NCBI GenBank assembly: GCA_900316025.1
Contig: ONBJ01000005.1
Location: 1 to 49,882 of the forward strand
Origin: an uncultured Eubacteriales bacterium
GTDB taxonomy: Bacteria; Bacillota; Clostridia; Oscillospirales; Acutalibacteraceae
Direction of reading: 5' to 3'
DNA: 49,882 bases
Within the stretch, counting starts at the first letter, position 1. Each line of letters opens with the position of its first letter. This document shows, in pieces, positions 8,557 to 16,743 of this stretch. Both the position numbers and the translations under genes were made by a program. The notes beneath the pieces are model-generated. The model did not search any database. It saw nothing but the letters and a program-made list of their open reading frames with translations, and was not told where the DNA came from.

Positions 8557-8645
8557 GGCGATTGCAGCCCTGCGGATTCCGCAGGAAAAAGTGCATATGC
8601 ACTTTTTCGACAAAATACGAACGTATTTTGTCGGCTGCAATCGCC
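8557..8645. repeat. Cloverleaf intergenic repeat, copy 1
   Basis: A 13-bp perfect outer stem (GGCGATTGCAGCC at 8557-8569 with 8633-8645) encloses three perfect hairpins: CCTGCGG/CCGCAGG (8569-8585, sharing one base with the outer arm), a 22-base perfect palindrome around GTGCATATGCAC (8586-8607), and GACAAAATACG/CGTATTTTGTC (8609-8632). It lies downstream of glmS on the minus strand and upstream of the DUF1858 promoter. Sister copies are at 31293, 35366 and 47940. Confidence 0.9.
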
Positions 8646-8685
8646 AAGTTAAGCGAAGCCGCAGATTTTGTGGTGATACAATAAT

Positions 8686-8711
8686 GCGAAGCCGTTTTAA
8701 AACGGCTTCGC
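8686..8711 (-). other. Perfect 26-base palindrome downstream of glmS
   Basis: GCGAAGCCGTTTT is followed directly by its reverse complement, 18 bases after the glmS stop codon. No T run follows on either strand, so it is not a standard intrinsic terminator, but it may stop or protect the glmS transcript. Flanking GATTTTGTGG and CCACAAATC can extend the stem with a bulge. Confidence 0.65.
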
Positions 8712-8728
8712 CACAAATCATATAAAAT

Positions 8729-10561
8729 TTATTCAACCGTAACTGATTTTGCAAGATTACGGGGCTTATCAACATCATTACCTCTTTGTACAGCCGCATA
8801 GTAAGCTATGAGCTGCAGGGGAACAGCGGCAGGAATAGGCATAAGAACATCGTCTATTTTAGGTACAGTAATGAGGTAATCATAGGCTTCATGGTCTATT
8901 TTGAAGTCCTCTCTTGCAACAAGAATTACCATAGCTCCTCTTGCTTTTACCTCTTTTATGTTGCTGATAGTTTTTTCAAGAAGCTTTTCCTGAGTAGCAA
9001 CAGCAATTACAGGCATATTATCCGTTATCAGTGAGATAGTACCATGCTTGAGCTCACCTGCGGCATAAGCTTCACTGTGTATGTAAGAAATTTCTTTAAG
9101 CTTGAGAGATCCTTCCATACTTAAAGCATAATCAAGACCTCTTCCTATGTAGAGCAGACTGTCGGCAGCAGCGAGCTTTGTGGCAACAAACTGCGGCATA
9201 GAAAGGTTTTCACTGAGAATTCTATGTATAATTGAGGGAGTAAGTTCAAGATGCTGAGTAAGTGTACAGCACTCTTCCTCAGTTATTTTACCTTTTGCGA
9301 GAGCAAGCTCGAAAGCAAACAGGTACATAACGGAAAGCTGAACGATATAAGCCTTTGTTGAGGCAACAGCTATTTCAGGGCCTGCATGGGTATATATGAG
9401 CATATCTGCCTCTCTTGCGATAGAACTTCCCTTAGCGTTTACGATACCCAACGTTTTAGCACCGAGTTCTTTGGAAAGTCTGAGAGCTGCAAGGCTGTCG
9501 GCGGTTTCGCCCGACTGGGAGATTATTATAACCAAATCACCCTCTTCTACGATGGGTTCTCTGTATCTGAATTCCGAAGCAATATCTACTACAACGGGAA
9601 CTCTTGCAAGCTTTTCAATGACGTATTTGCCGACCATACCGGCGTGCATAGCAGTACCGCAGGCAACAATGAAAATCTTTTTGAAGTCCTTTATCTTATC
9701 AAGTGTAATCTGGCATTCCTCAAGATTGGGCATACCGTTTGATATACGGGGTCTGATAGTAGTGTTGATTGAATCGGGCTGCTCGTGAATTTCCTTTATC
9801 ATAAAGTGAGGATAACCGCCTTTTTTGGCAGCTTCTGCGTCCCAGTCAGCAGTCAGGAGAGTTTTTACTTTTTTATCTCCGTGTTCATCATATATATTAA
9901 CGCCGTCTTTGCTTATCTCAACTATTTCACCGTGTTCAATGAGGTAGTAGTCCTTTGTATAGTTTATAATTGCGGTAACGTCAGAAGCTATGAAAAACTC
10001 GTCCTTACCTACTCCGACTATAAGGGGACTTTCTTTTCTTGCAGCATAAATCATATCGGGGAAATCCTCGAATACAATTCCGAGGGCATAAGAGCCTTCA
10101 AGTCTGGCAACAGTATTTTTTATGGTTTCAAGCGGATTCATAGGGCTTTTCTTATAGTAAAAGCCGAGAAGCTTTGCAACTACCTCAGTATCGGTATCGC
10201 TGAGGAACTTCTGACCCTTTTCAATGAGTAAATCTTTCAGCTCCTTGTAATTCTCGATAATACCGTTATGAACGATAGCAACCTTTTCGCCGCTGTGGGG
10301 GTGAGAGTTTACGTCAGAGGGCTTTCCGTGAGTAGCCCATCTTGTATGACCTATACCTGTAGTACCTTCGGGTTTTCCGTCACTGAGCATTTTATTTCTA
10401 AGGTTGTCAAGTCTGCCCTGAGATTTTTCAACTCTTATATTGCCGTCCTCAAAAACAGCAATTCCGGCGGAGTCATATCCTCTGTATTCAAGCTTTGTTA
10501 GTGCTTCAACAAGCACGTCGCTGCAATCTCTGTATCCGCAGTATCCTACAATTCCACACAT
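8729..10561 (-). CDS. glmS: Glutamine--fructose-6-phosphate aminotransferase (isomerizing)
   Basis: Makes glucosamine-6-phosphate from fructose-6-phosphate and glutamine, the first step to UDP-GlcNAc. The start is the ATG at 10561 (after GGAGG), which places the catalytic Cys directly after the initiator Met (MCGIVGYCG), as required for the Ntn-type glutaminase domain (residues about 1-230, with EYRGYDSAGIAV and TRWATHGKP). Two SIS isomerase domains follow (CGTAMHAG, SQSGETADSL, and YIGRGLDYA, LKLKEISY), ending in the conserved DKPRNLAKSVTVE tail. The 610-residue length fits the family. Only 53 bases separate it from the upstream dehydratase gene, so it is probably cotranscribed from the 12.7 kb promoter; that short gap leaves no room for a glmS ribozyme. 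Confidence 0.97.
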   Translation of the reverse strand: MCGIVGYCGYRDCSDVLVEALTKLEYRGYDSAGIAVFEDGNIRVEKSQGRLDNLRNKMLSDGKPEGTTGIGHTRWATHGKPSDVNSHPHSGEKVAIVHNGIIENYKELKDLLIEKGQKFLSDTDTEVVAKLLGFYYKKSPMNPLETIKNTVARLEGSYALGIVFEDFPDMIYAARKESPLIVGVGKDEFFIASDVTAIINYTKDYYLIEHGEIVEISKDGVNIYDEHGDKKVKTLLTADWDAEAAKKGGYPHFMIKEIHEQPDSINTTIRPRISNGMPNLEECQITLDKIKDFKKIFIVACGTAMHAGMVGKYVIEKLARVPVVVDIASEFRYREPIVEEGDLVIIISQSGETADSLAALRLSKELGAKTLGIVNAKGSSIAREADMLIYTHAGPEIAVASTKAYIVQLSVMYLFAFELALAKGKITEEECCTLTQHLELTPSIIHRILSENLSMPQFVATKLAAADSLLYIGRGLDYALSMEGSLKLKEISYIHSEAYAAGELKHGTISLITDNMPVIAVATQEKLLEKTISNIKEVKARGAMVILVAREDFKIDHEAYDYLITVPKIDDVLMPIPAAVPLQLIAYYAAVQRGNDVDKPRNLAKSVTVE

Positions 10562-10614
10562 AATTTTATCCTCCAAAAAACTAAATATTATACCTGTAAA
10601 TTTCTGTCTAATTA

Positions 10615-12591
10615 TCAGGAAGTGCTGACACTTTCCTGAACACTTGTGTTTGTTTGATTGTTATCTGTATTGTTTATTTTATGCTTAAAGGTAGGCACCA
10701 TATGCTCAAGCATTTCCAGAGTTTTTTCTGAATTGTTGCTGTAGGCAAATTCTTTAAGCTTTTCATAATTTCGGATAAAGCTGTCACGCTCTATCTTTAT
10801 CTGTTTGCCGATAAAAATTTTATTGTTGGCGGTATTCTTCAAGTCCTCCTCGTCCATAAGAAGCTCTTCATAAAGCTTTTCACCGGGACGCAGACCTGTA
10901 AATTTTATCGGAATATCCTTGTACGGAACTTTGCCGTACATTCTTATAAGATTTTCGGCGAGCGTTACTATTTTTACGGGAGCACCCATATCAAGTACGA
11001 ATATCTCTCCGCCCTTAGCCATAGCACCGGCTTCAAGAACAAGTGAAACTGCTTCGGGTATGGTCATAAAGTAACGTATTACCTCAGGGTGAGTTACTGT
11101 AACAGGTTTACCTGCTTCTATCTGACGCTTGAACAAGGGGATTACAGAACCGTTTGAACCAAGTACATTACCAAATCTTGTGGTAACGAACTCAGTTTCT
11201 GACCCCGACTGAGCCATATACTGTACAATCATTTCACAGCAACGCTTTGTAGCTCCCATAACGTTGGTAGGATTTACCGCCTTGTCGGTGGAAATCATTA
11301 TAAACTTTCTGACACCCGTAAGGTCGGAAAGCTTTGCAACGTTGAAAGTGCCGACAACGTTATTTTTGACAGCCTCTTCAGGAACTGCCTCCATAAGTGG
11401 AACGTGCTTGTGAGCTGCTGCATGAAATACAAGCTCAGGTTTATATTTATCGAAAATAAGCTCCATTTTTTCGTAATCTCTTACGGAAGCAATCAGAGCA
11501 ACAAGATTAAGCTTGTCGCCGTAGTCCATAAGCATTTCCTGCTGTATATCGTAAGCGTTATTTTCGTAAATATCTACTATTATAATCTGTTTTGGATTGA
11601 ATTTTGCTATCTGTCTTACAAGCTCCGAACCTATAGAACCTCCGCCGCCTGTTACCATACATACCCTGCCGTTTATAAGCCTTTTTGTATCTTCATTGTC
11701 AAATGAAACAGGAAGGCGACCAAGTAAGTCCTCAACGTTTATATCATTGAGCTGACTTATTACGGTAGGAGCATTATCACTTTTTTTGCTTACTTTATAT
11801 TCATCAAAAATCAGATTTCCCACATAGGGTATAACTTTTATTTTACAGGTTGTTTTAGAACATTCCCCGAGTATTCTTCTTCTGTCATCTTCGGAACAAG
11901 AGGGAATTGCCATAAGAATTACATCTATGTTTTCATCTTTGCAGATAGTTTCTATTTTTCTTGTAGTTCCTATAACTGGTATAGTCTGTATTTTCTGTCC
12001 CGTAAGGGATTTGTTATCATCAACGATGCCCACTATATGGTACTGCCTTGCGACCTCATCGCTTTCGGAAGCGTTTAAGATTTCCTTTATGATTAATTTT
12101 CCTGCACGTCCTGCACCAACAATCAGGGTTCTTTTCTTATACATATTTTCGCCGACGGAAACCAGTTTCAGAAAGGTTTTTCTGAACGCAAGCCTGAAGG
12201 CAATTATACCTATTACCGAGATAATGTATTCTATTATGAAGAATATGTAAAAGGAATCCAGATTTGTATCTGCAGAAAACGCTCCTGTAACAGCAGTCAG
12301 AAGAACCACAGCCATATCTATAGTTATTCCGAGTATGCAGGAAATATAGTCTTTTGCGTTGAAATACCGCCACATCTTGCTGTAAGCTCCGCAGAACCAG
12401 AGAGCCATAAATCCGACCACTACCGCAAGAAATGTCTGCATAGTAATTATGGAAGGCTGTATAGGCGGTTTATCAGTCAAAGTAAGAAAATAGTTAGCCA
12501 GAAGTGCTGACACACCGATGATAAACATATCGGCAACTGCCAGAACAAATTTTCTCACATTAAAAAGACCTATTCTCTTTTTAATGTCCAT
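10615..12591 (-). CDS. Membrane-bound UDP-GlcNAc 4,6-dehydratase-like polysaccharide biosynthesis protein (CapD/PglF family)
   Basis: A 658-residue protein of the long dehydratase class. Four membrane helices lie in residues about 15-135, followed by a first Rossmann domain (TLIVGAGRAGKLIIKEI near 170) and a second, catalytic SDR domain (VTGGGGSIGSELVRQI near 310). In the catalytic part, STDKAVNPTNVMGATKR shows the Met-x-x-x-Lys arrangement of PglF-type enzymes in place of the usual Tyr-x-x-x-Lys. Family members convert UDP-GlcNAc to the 4-keto-6-deoxy sugar used for di-amino sugars in glycans. The start chosen is the ATG at 12591; GGGAGG lies 13 bases upstream. It is followed by glmS, which supplies the amino-sugar pool, a sensible metabolic pair. 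The sugar finally made cannot be told from sequence. Confidence 0.88.
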   Translation of the reverse strand: MDIKKRIGLFNVRKFVLAVADMFIIGVSALLANYFLTLTDKPPIQPSIITMQTFLAVVVGFMALWFCGAYSKMWRYFNAKDYISCILGITIDMAVVLLTAVTGAFSADTNLDSFYIFFIIEYIISVIGIIAFRLAFRKTFLKLVSVGENMYKKRTLIVGAGRAGKLIIKEILNASESDEVARQYHIVGIVDDNKSLTGQKIQTIPVIGTTRKIETICKDENIDVILMAIPSCSEDDRRRILGECSKTTCKIKVIPYVGNLIFDEYKVSKKSDNAPTVISQLNDINVEDLLGRLPVSFDNEDTKRLINGRVCMVTGGGGSIGSELVRQIAKFNPKQIIIVDIYENNAYDIQQEMLMDYGDKLNLVALIASVRDYEKMELIFDKYKPELVFHAAAHKHVPLMEAVPEEAVKNNVVGTFNVAKLSDLTGVRKFIMISTDKAVNPTNVMGATKRCCEMIVQYMAQSGSETEFVTTRFGNVLGSNGSVIPLFKRQIEAGKPVTVTHPEVIRYFMTIPEAVSLVLEAGAMAKGGEIFVLDMGAPVKIVTLAENLIRMYGKVPYKDIPIKFTGLRPGEKLYEELLMDEEDLKNTANNKIFIGKQIKIERDSFIRNYEKLKEFAYSNNSEKTLEMLEHMVPTFKHKINNTDNNQTNTSVQESVSTS

Positions 12592-12973
12592 CAATTTAAT
12601 AGTCCCTCCCAAAATGCAAAAAGAATAAAGATTAAGTCTTAACATTCCCGCAACCTACAATGTACTTTCTACACTTAACATATATAATAGCATATTTTTT
12701 TCATTTTGAACAGTACTAAAAAAAAATTTCCTTTTTGTAAATAAAAATGCCCGTAAAATATGAATGTTTTATATAAAAGATAGAATTGACGGACAGTATG
12801 ACGAAATTTAAGGAAATCTTTACAGATATTTTTTGAAAATCGCAGGCACTTGAGAACAAATATTTGCTGAAAGAGTTTATACATATGTAAATATAATGTT
12901 GAAAAACCTCTGTGATAGAAAGAGATTATCAGGCATATAAATTAATATCTTTCTTAAATAACGGAGGGTTCTC
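12592..12973. other. Divergent intergenic region between the dehydratase and spoIIID genes
   Basis: 382 bases without a gene. It holds the minus-strand promoter at 12684-12712 and, near spoIIID, a weak candidate sigma-E-like site (AAATATT at 12858-12864 and ATACAT near 12879-12884). The rest is AT-rich and no hairpin or ORF with a ribosome site was seen. Confidence 0.6.
12684..12712 (-). promoter_or_regulatory. Candidate promoter for the dehydratase-glmS unit
   Basis: On the minus strand TGTTCA (12707-12712), 17 bases, then TGCTATTAT, which is an extended -10 (TGn plus TATTAT at 12684-12689). The -35 is poor but the extended -10 compensates. Confidence 0.5.
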
Positions 12974-13267
12974 ATGAAAGGAATAGTAGAGGAGAGAGCA
13001 GTTGAACTGGGGCATTATATTATAGACAGCAAAACAACGGTACGCAGTGCGGCAAAAAAATTCGGAGTCAGCAAAAGTACAGTACATAAAGATGTAAGCG
13101 AAAGGCTGAAATATGTAAATCCGCAGCTCTATGAGCAGGTAAAGCACGTTTTAGAGGTCAACAAGGCTCAGAGGCATATCCGTGGAGGAATGGCAACCAG
13201 AAGAAAATACAAAGGTTATTCAAATACAGACAGTGCTATAGCCCGAATTTTAAACTCAAAAGAATAA
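12974..13267 (+). CDS. spoIIID: Sporulation transcriptional regulator SpoIIID
   Basis: A 97-residue DNA-binding protein of the mother cell, acting between sigma-E and sigma-K stages of sporulation in the family's model members. Diagnostic features are the helix-turn-helix RSAAKKFGVSKSTVHKDVSERL (residues about 26-47, quoted in shorter parts: RSAAKKFGVSKS, VHKDVSERL), the YEQVKHVLEVNKAQRHIRGG segment, and the basic TRRKYKG tail that makes minor-groove contacts. Start: ATG with GGAGGG 8 bases before. It stands alone with its own terminator. It is the main evidence in this window for an endospore former. A sigma-E site would be expected upstream, but only a poor match is present. Confidence 0.96.
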   Translation: MKGIVEERAVELGHYIIDSKTTVRSAAKKFGVSKSTVHKDVSERLKYVNPQLYEQVKHVLEVNKAQRHIRGGMATRRKYKGYSNTDSAIARILNSKE

Positions 13268-13276
13268 AGCAAAAAG

Positions 13277-13294
13277 GCCGCATATGCGGCTTTT
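13277..13294 (+). terminator. Terminator after spoIIID
   Basis: GCCGCAT/ATGCGGC palindrome flanked by AAAAA before and TTTT after, 10 bases past the stop codon. The symmetry lets it act in both directions. Confidence 0.75.
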
Positions 13295-13315
13295 GTTGCT
13301 TTTAAATAAATTGCG

Positions 13316-13403
13316 TTTAAGGGTTTCACCCTTAAAAATCCTGACCAAAGGCTCTGCCTTTGGAAACCGCAAGCCTTTGAAAAGGCTTGACCTAAACTTT
13401 ATG
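13316..13403 (-). repeat. Triple-hairpin intergenic repeat, copy C (best consensus)
   Basis: Arms TTTAAGGGT/ACCCTTAAA (13316-13336), CCAAAGGC/GCCTTTGG (13345-13363) and CAAGCCTTT/AAAGGCTTG (13370-13389), then the conserved ACCTAAACTTTATG end. On the minus strand it starts two bases after the DUF4956 stop codon, in sense orientation. Confidence 0.9.
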
Positions 13404-13405
13404 TG

Positions 13406-14068
13406 TTACCAGTTACCGCTCTGAACAAGTCCGAGTACAATGGTAAGATTTCCGTTTCTGCATCTGAGCTTATCCATAAATTCCTTCTGCTGTTTCATAT
13501 CTTTCATTTTTATTCTGTAGGAAAGCTCATACATAGTACCCATATTGCAGGTTTTTACCTTTTCAAGCTTTATGCTTTTGGTATATTCCGAGAATATGTC
13601 ATCGAAAATATCGTCATAGTTCAAATCCTCAGGGATAGTAATTCTCAGTTCACGTTCGCTTGACAGGCTTGAGCCGAAGTTTATTTTTTCAAGAATGAGA
13701 ATGAACAGTCCGCATACCATAGTGAGCAGTACGGCGAGTGTAAAAAATCCCATTCCCGTAGCAAGTCCTACAGCCATAGCAAAGAATATGAAGCATATTT
13801 CCTTTGCACTTCCGGGAGCACTTCTGAACCTTATCAGACCAAACGCACCCAGAACAGCCACAGAAGTTCCGATATTTCCGTTTACAATCATAATTACTAT
13901 TGTTACCAGAAGCGGAAGTATCGCAACAACAACCGCAAAGCTTCCCGATTCGGCATTTGAAATCTTATAGAGAATGCCTATAAAAATTCCGAGTATGATT
14001 GCCGCACCCATAGCTATAAGAACGGCTTTAATATCAAAGTTTACATTACTGAAAATACTATCCAACAT
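13406..14068 (-). CDS. DUF4956 membrane protein
   Basis: A 220-residue membrane protein of the DUF4956 family. At least four hydrophobic helices fill residues about 15-130 (AVLIAMGAAIILGIFIGILY, LPLLVTIVIMIV, AVGLATGMGFFTLAVLLTMV), with the family-typical GAFGLIRFRSAPGSAKEI loop between helices, and a soluble C-terminal domain of about 90 residues. No biochemical function is established; the family repeatedly occurs next to VTC-type polyphosphate polymerases, as here. The ATG at 14068 is 12 bases after AAAGGAG; a GTG at 14077 is only 3 bases after it. The start lies inside the end of the VTC gene, so the two are translationally coupled. A role in moving or sensing polyphosphate or metal ions is inference. 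Confidence 0.87.
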   Translation of the reverse strand: MLDSIFSNVNFDIKAVLIAMGAAIILGIFIGILYKISNAESGSFAVVVAILPLLVTIVIMIVNGNIGTSVAVLGAFGLIRFRSAPGSAKEICFIFFAMAVGLATGMGFFTLAVLLTMVCGLFILILEKINFGSSLSSERELRITIPEDLNYDDIFDDIFSEYTKSIKLEKVKTCNMGTMYELSYRIKMKDMKQQKEFMDKLRCRNGNLTIVLGLVQSGNW

Positions 14069-14822
14069 ATTGTTCACAAGCTCCTTTTTCCCAGTTGTTT
14101 TTATAATTTGTCATCATTTTTTCAAAGTCGAACTGTCCGTTGATTTTTTTGTATATATTTCCGTATTTTGAGAAAGATGTTGTGTAAAGCTTCATATCGG
14201 CAAGAAGCTGCGAGAACCACAGCGGAGCTGCACCTAAGAATTTGCACTCCATAAGGTAGTAGCCGTCAGGGAGAAGCTTTGTGCCGTAATCGCCCTTTTC
14301 GAGTTCCATATTCTCCATACGGTAGCGGATATTTGTATCTATGGTAACACGGAAGTCACTGTCATCGTTACCGAAGAAAGCTATTCTGTCATATGCTATA
14401 TACATACTTTTTCTGAGGTTGTATCGGTTGAGAAAGAAATTTATCTCATCAAGTATCAGATTTCCGCTTTCCTGTTTTATATCGTGCTTTTCTCCCGTGT
14501 ATTTGTATGCGGAAGAAAGCGTCATACTTACTCTGCGTTTGTTGACAATTCTGCGGTATTTTTTCTTTATTTCGAGGAATACCACGGAATTTTTATCGGG
14601 TATTCCGTAGCTCCTCAGCCTCAGTTTTTCCTTATAGGTATGATGTTCCATAGAGCGTCTTATAAGGAGATAGTCGGGGGTATCATAGTAGATGTTGCAT
14701 ATTGTATGCAGACCGTACTTATCCTGAGTCATTTTTTCGGACAGGCGGCGGATAAACTCTGCATATATGCTTTCGGGGATTATGTATTTTTTCTCATATC
14801 TGTTGAAAACTGTCTTTGCCAT
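14058..14822 (-). CDS. VTC-domain polyphosphate polymerase-like protein
   Basis: A 254-residue protein matching the VTC domain, the tunnel fold that in yeast Vtc4 makes polyphosphate from ATP. Visible signatures: the opening FNRYEKKYIIPE, the basic LRLRSYG strand near residue 68, the FLEIKKKYRRIVNKRR strand near 85, and the acidic YLMECKFLG strand near 190, which together supply the Lys/Arg/Glu residues lining the tunnel. No membrane helix is present, so it probably works in the cytoplasm with the DUF4956 partner at the membrane. It overlaps DUF4956 by 11 bases and begins 3 bases after the CotH stop. AGGAG lies 15 bases before the ATG, a long spacing consistent with coupling to CotH translation. 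Confidence 0.88.
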   Translation of the reverse strand: MAKTVFNRYEKKYIIPESIYAEFIRRLSEKMTQDKYGLHTICNIYYDTPDYLLIRRSMEHHTYKEKLRLRSYGIPDKNSVVFLEIKKKYRRIVNKRRVSMTLSSAYKYTGEKHDIKQESGNLILDEINFFLNRYNLRKSMYIAYDRIAFFGNDDSDFRVTIDTNIRYRMENMELEKGDYGTKLLPDGYYLMECKFLGAAPLWFSQLLADMKLYTTSFSKYGNIYKKINGQFDFEKMMTNYKNNWEKGACEQYVG

Positions 14823-14825
14823 AGC

Positions 14826-16610
14826 TTATTTTGAAAACTCCTGTGAGAGCCATGCGGCACGGCTTATTGTCCAGTCACGGCAGTAATTGTACATACCTGT
14901 GAAATCTGAATTATATGAAGCTGCCTTCTGGTCGGTTATCATTTTTTTGGTTTTTGCATCGAATGTTGCTTTGGTAAGTGATGAATGGTCTGCAATCCAG
15001 TCGCCTGTATTCAGAAGCCAGCCGCTTTTATAGTTCATTTCGGCACTGTCTTTGATGAGGGAGTAGTATTTTTCCGAGGTATATAATTCAGCATTGGTAT
15101 ATAATTCAGCATTCAACTTTTCGCTTTTGCTTTCGCCTGAAAAATGGTTTATTGCGGGTACGAATTTGTCGAACCATATGGTTTTTGATGAATTAAGAAT
15201 TTCGGGATTTTGTGACAGACGGTTTATTATATTGTCCGAACCGCCCTTATATCTGCACCACCAGCCTGTGTACTGCTCATAGTCCTTGATATTGAAGTAT
15301 TCAAGTTCCTCTTCTACGCCTGTTGCATTACCGAGAGCGTTGTCATAATCCCATACGGGTGAACCGAAGAATTTATATTTTCCTGATGCGTCAGGCTTGT
15401 ATACGAAGTATGTACTTGATACACCTGAGTCCCAGTTTTTTCCAAGCTCATTTATAAGGTACAGTTTTGAAAGAGAGTCAATATCGCCTACAGAGGATAA
15501 ATCTTTTTTGGAGGAAGCTGCATTAAAGAAAGCGTTGTATTTTTCAGCAACATATTCTTTGACCTGTTCATAGCCCTTATCGTCTTTTTTAAGCTCAGGA
15601 TATTTTATTACAACATAACCGCCGTCAGTTTCAACAAAGTAATCCTTATCCTTATTTATACCGGGGTCAGCTTCACAGAGAAAAGGAAAATCCTTTTTTA
15701 CCGAGCCGTTCGCATTCAGATAACTGATTGTTGATATATCGTTTACAAGGGAGTTTTTGCCTGCAGCTACTTTTTCGCACATCTGATAAGAGCCGCAGTA
15801 GAAGCCGTTTATATAAAGGTCTGTATAGCGTGAGTCGGAAGCATAGGGAACGTCCACAGCGTCTGCAAGGTCATAAAGAAAGCGGTTTCTTGAAAGTGAG
15901 TCGTCCTGATAGTTTGCGAGCAGAGAATATTTTTTGCCTTTTTTCATACCTGCAACAGATACATCGTTTTCATATGTAACATTGTAGGATTTTTTGCTTT
16001 TGTCCCATGAGGTATTTCCTCTGCCTTTTATTTTTGTTATGGGTGTATTGTCAATATTGCCGTCAGAGTCAATAATAGCTCCCGAAGCTGCTGCACTAAG
16101 ACTTTTGTCAGCATTGTTATTTTCATCGTTGAGGTAAGAAAATAAATCCGTACCGTTTCCGCCTGCACTTTGGTTATTTATGAAAACCGCAGCTTCCGCA
16201 TTTGATTTCATAAAGCGAAGTGAAAATGTCTGGTCTTTTACCTTTACTTCATACGGAGTGTTGACTTTATACTCAAATTTTTCCGTTGTGTCAGGCTTGA
16301 TGGAAACACCGTTCAGGATTACTTCTTCTGAGTAGGCATTGTATATGTCGGCGAATTTTTCATCGGCGGAGGAGGGGAGAAAGAAATATTTTTCGGAGGG
16401 ATTTTCAACTTTTAAATATTCATCGTGTACACTCTGCCACAAGTGCCATGCCTGAGTATCGGTAGAATTTATTACTGCGTGTACACGCAGACCTTCATCT
16501 TTCTGGATTACGGGAACATCGTCTGTATACAAAGTAGGGGTGCAGGCACTTATAAATGCGGTGCTTACAATGAGTGAAGCGGATAAGCAAAAAGACAGAA
16601 ATTTTTTCAT
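14826..16610 (-). CDS. CotH-family (kinase-like) lipoprotein
   Basis: A 594-residue exported protein with a lipobox at residues about 19-23 (AFISAC), so probably a lipoprotein facing outside. Residues about 95-170 form an N-terminal beta domain; the CotH domain covers about 190-560. CotH signatures are the KGRGNTSWDKSKKSYNV strand near 195-212, the LLANYQDDSLSRNRFLYDLA helix start, the TDLYINGFYCGSYQMCEKV strand, and the metal-binding WDYDNALGN motif near 418. CotH of Bacillus phosphorylates spore coat proteins; many clostridial relatives are secreted and of unknown substrate. An 18-base exact tandem duplication (15078-15095, 15096-15113) encodes NAELYT twice. AGGAGGTC lies 6 bases before the ATG. 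It heads the CotH-VTC-DUF4956 operon and is divergent from the two-component genes. Confidence 0.88.
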   Translation of the reverse strand: MKKFLSFCLSASLIVSTAFISACTPTLYTDDVPVIQKDEGLRVHAVINSTDTQAWHLWQSVHDEYLKVENPSEKYFFLPSSADEKFADIYNAYSEEVILNGVSIKPDTTEKFEYKVNTPYEVKVKDQTFSLRFMKSNAEAAVFINNQSAGGNGTDLFSYLNDENNNADKSLSAAASGAIIDSDGNIDNTPITKIKGRGNTSWDKSKKSYNVTYENDVSVAGMKKGKKYSLLANYQDDSLSRNRFLYDLADAVDVPYASDSRYTDLYINGFYCGSYQMCEKVAAGKNSLVNDISTISYLNANGSVKKDFPFLCEADPGINKDKDYFVETDGGYVVIKYPELKKDDKGYEQVKEYVAEKYNAFFNAASSKKDLSSVGDIDSLSKLYLINELGKNWDSGVSSTYFVYKPDASGKYKFFGSPVWDYDNALGNATGVEEELEYFNIKDYEQYTGWWCRYKGGSDNIINRLSQNPEILNSSKTIWFDKFVPAINHFSGESKSEKLNAELYTNAELYTSEKYYSLIKDSAEMNYKSGWLLNTGDWIADHSSLTKATFDAKTKKMITDQKAASYNSDFTGMYNYCRDWTISRAAWLSQEFSK

Positions 16611-16694
16611 GTTTGACCTCCTGAGATATGATATAGTGTATTGTGTGTCCGTGTTGTTTCTTTGTTTTATCTGAGTTTATTATATAATGACAAT

Positions 16695-16713
16695 CTGAAG
16701 ATTAACTGAAGAT
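16695..16713 (+). promoter_or_regulatory. 11-bp-phased direct repeats, candidate response-regulator site
   Basis: CTGAAGAT occurs at 16695-16702 and again at 16706-16713, exactly 11 bases apart, the phasing used by tandem OmpR/PhoB-type dimers. The second copy abuts the -35 box of the response-regulator promoter. Related partial matches (CAGATGAAG, CTTCAGAATGAA) follow at 16728-16764. Autoregulation and control of the divergent CotH operon are inferred. Confidence 0.55.
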
Positions 16714-16714
16714 A

Positions 16715-16743
16715 TTGCTATATTTTTTCAGATGAAGTATAAT
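16715..16743 (+). promoter_or_regulatory. Promoter for the two-component system
   Basis: TTGCTA (16715-16720), 17 bases, TATAAT (16738-16743). Start near 16750, about 54 bases before the coding start at 16804. Confidence 0.7.

Noticed and set aside
8557-8711. Dense short palindromes taken as a CRISPR array
   Set aside because: No direct repeats of constant length with spacers; each hairpin differs and the elements are closed by one inverted outer stem.
10562-10614. glmS ribozyme
   Set aside because: The gap to the upstream gene is only 53 bases, far too short, and no ribozyme core is seen.
12858-12886. Sigma-E promoter for spoIIID (AAATATT and ATACATAT)
   Set aside because: The -10 matches only about five of eight consensus bases and the spacing is short, so it is noted but not called.
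16679-16707. Minus-strand promoter for the CotH operon with TATAAT at 16679-16684
   Set aside because: The -10 is good, but the -35 position (AGTTAA) is poor and the box is a palindrome that reads on both strands, so it is only a possibility.
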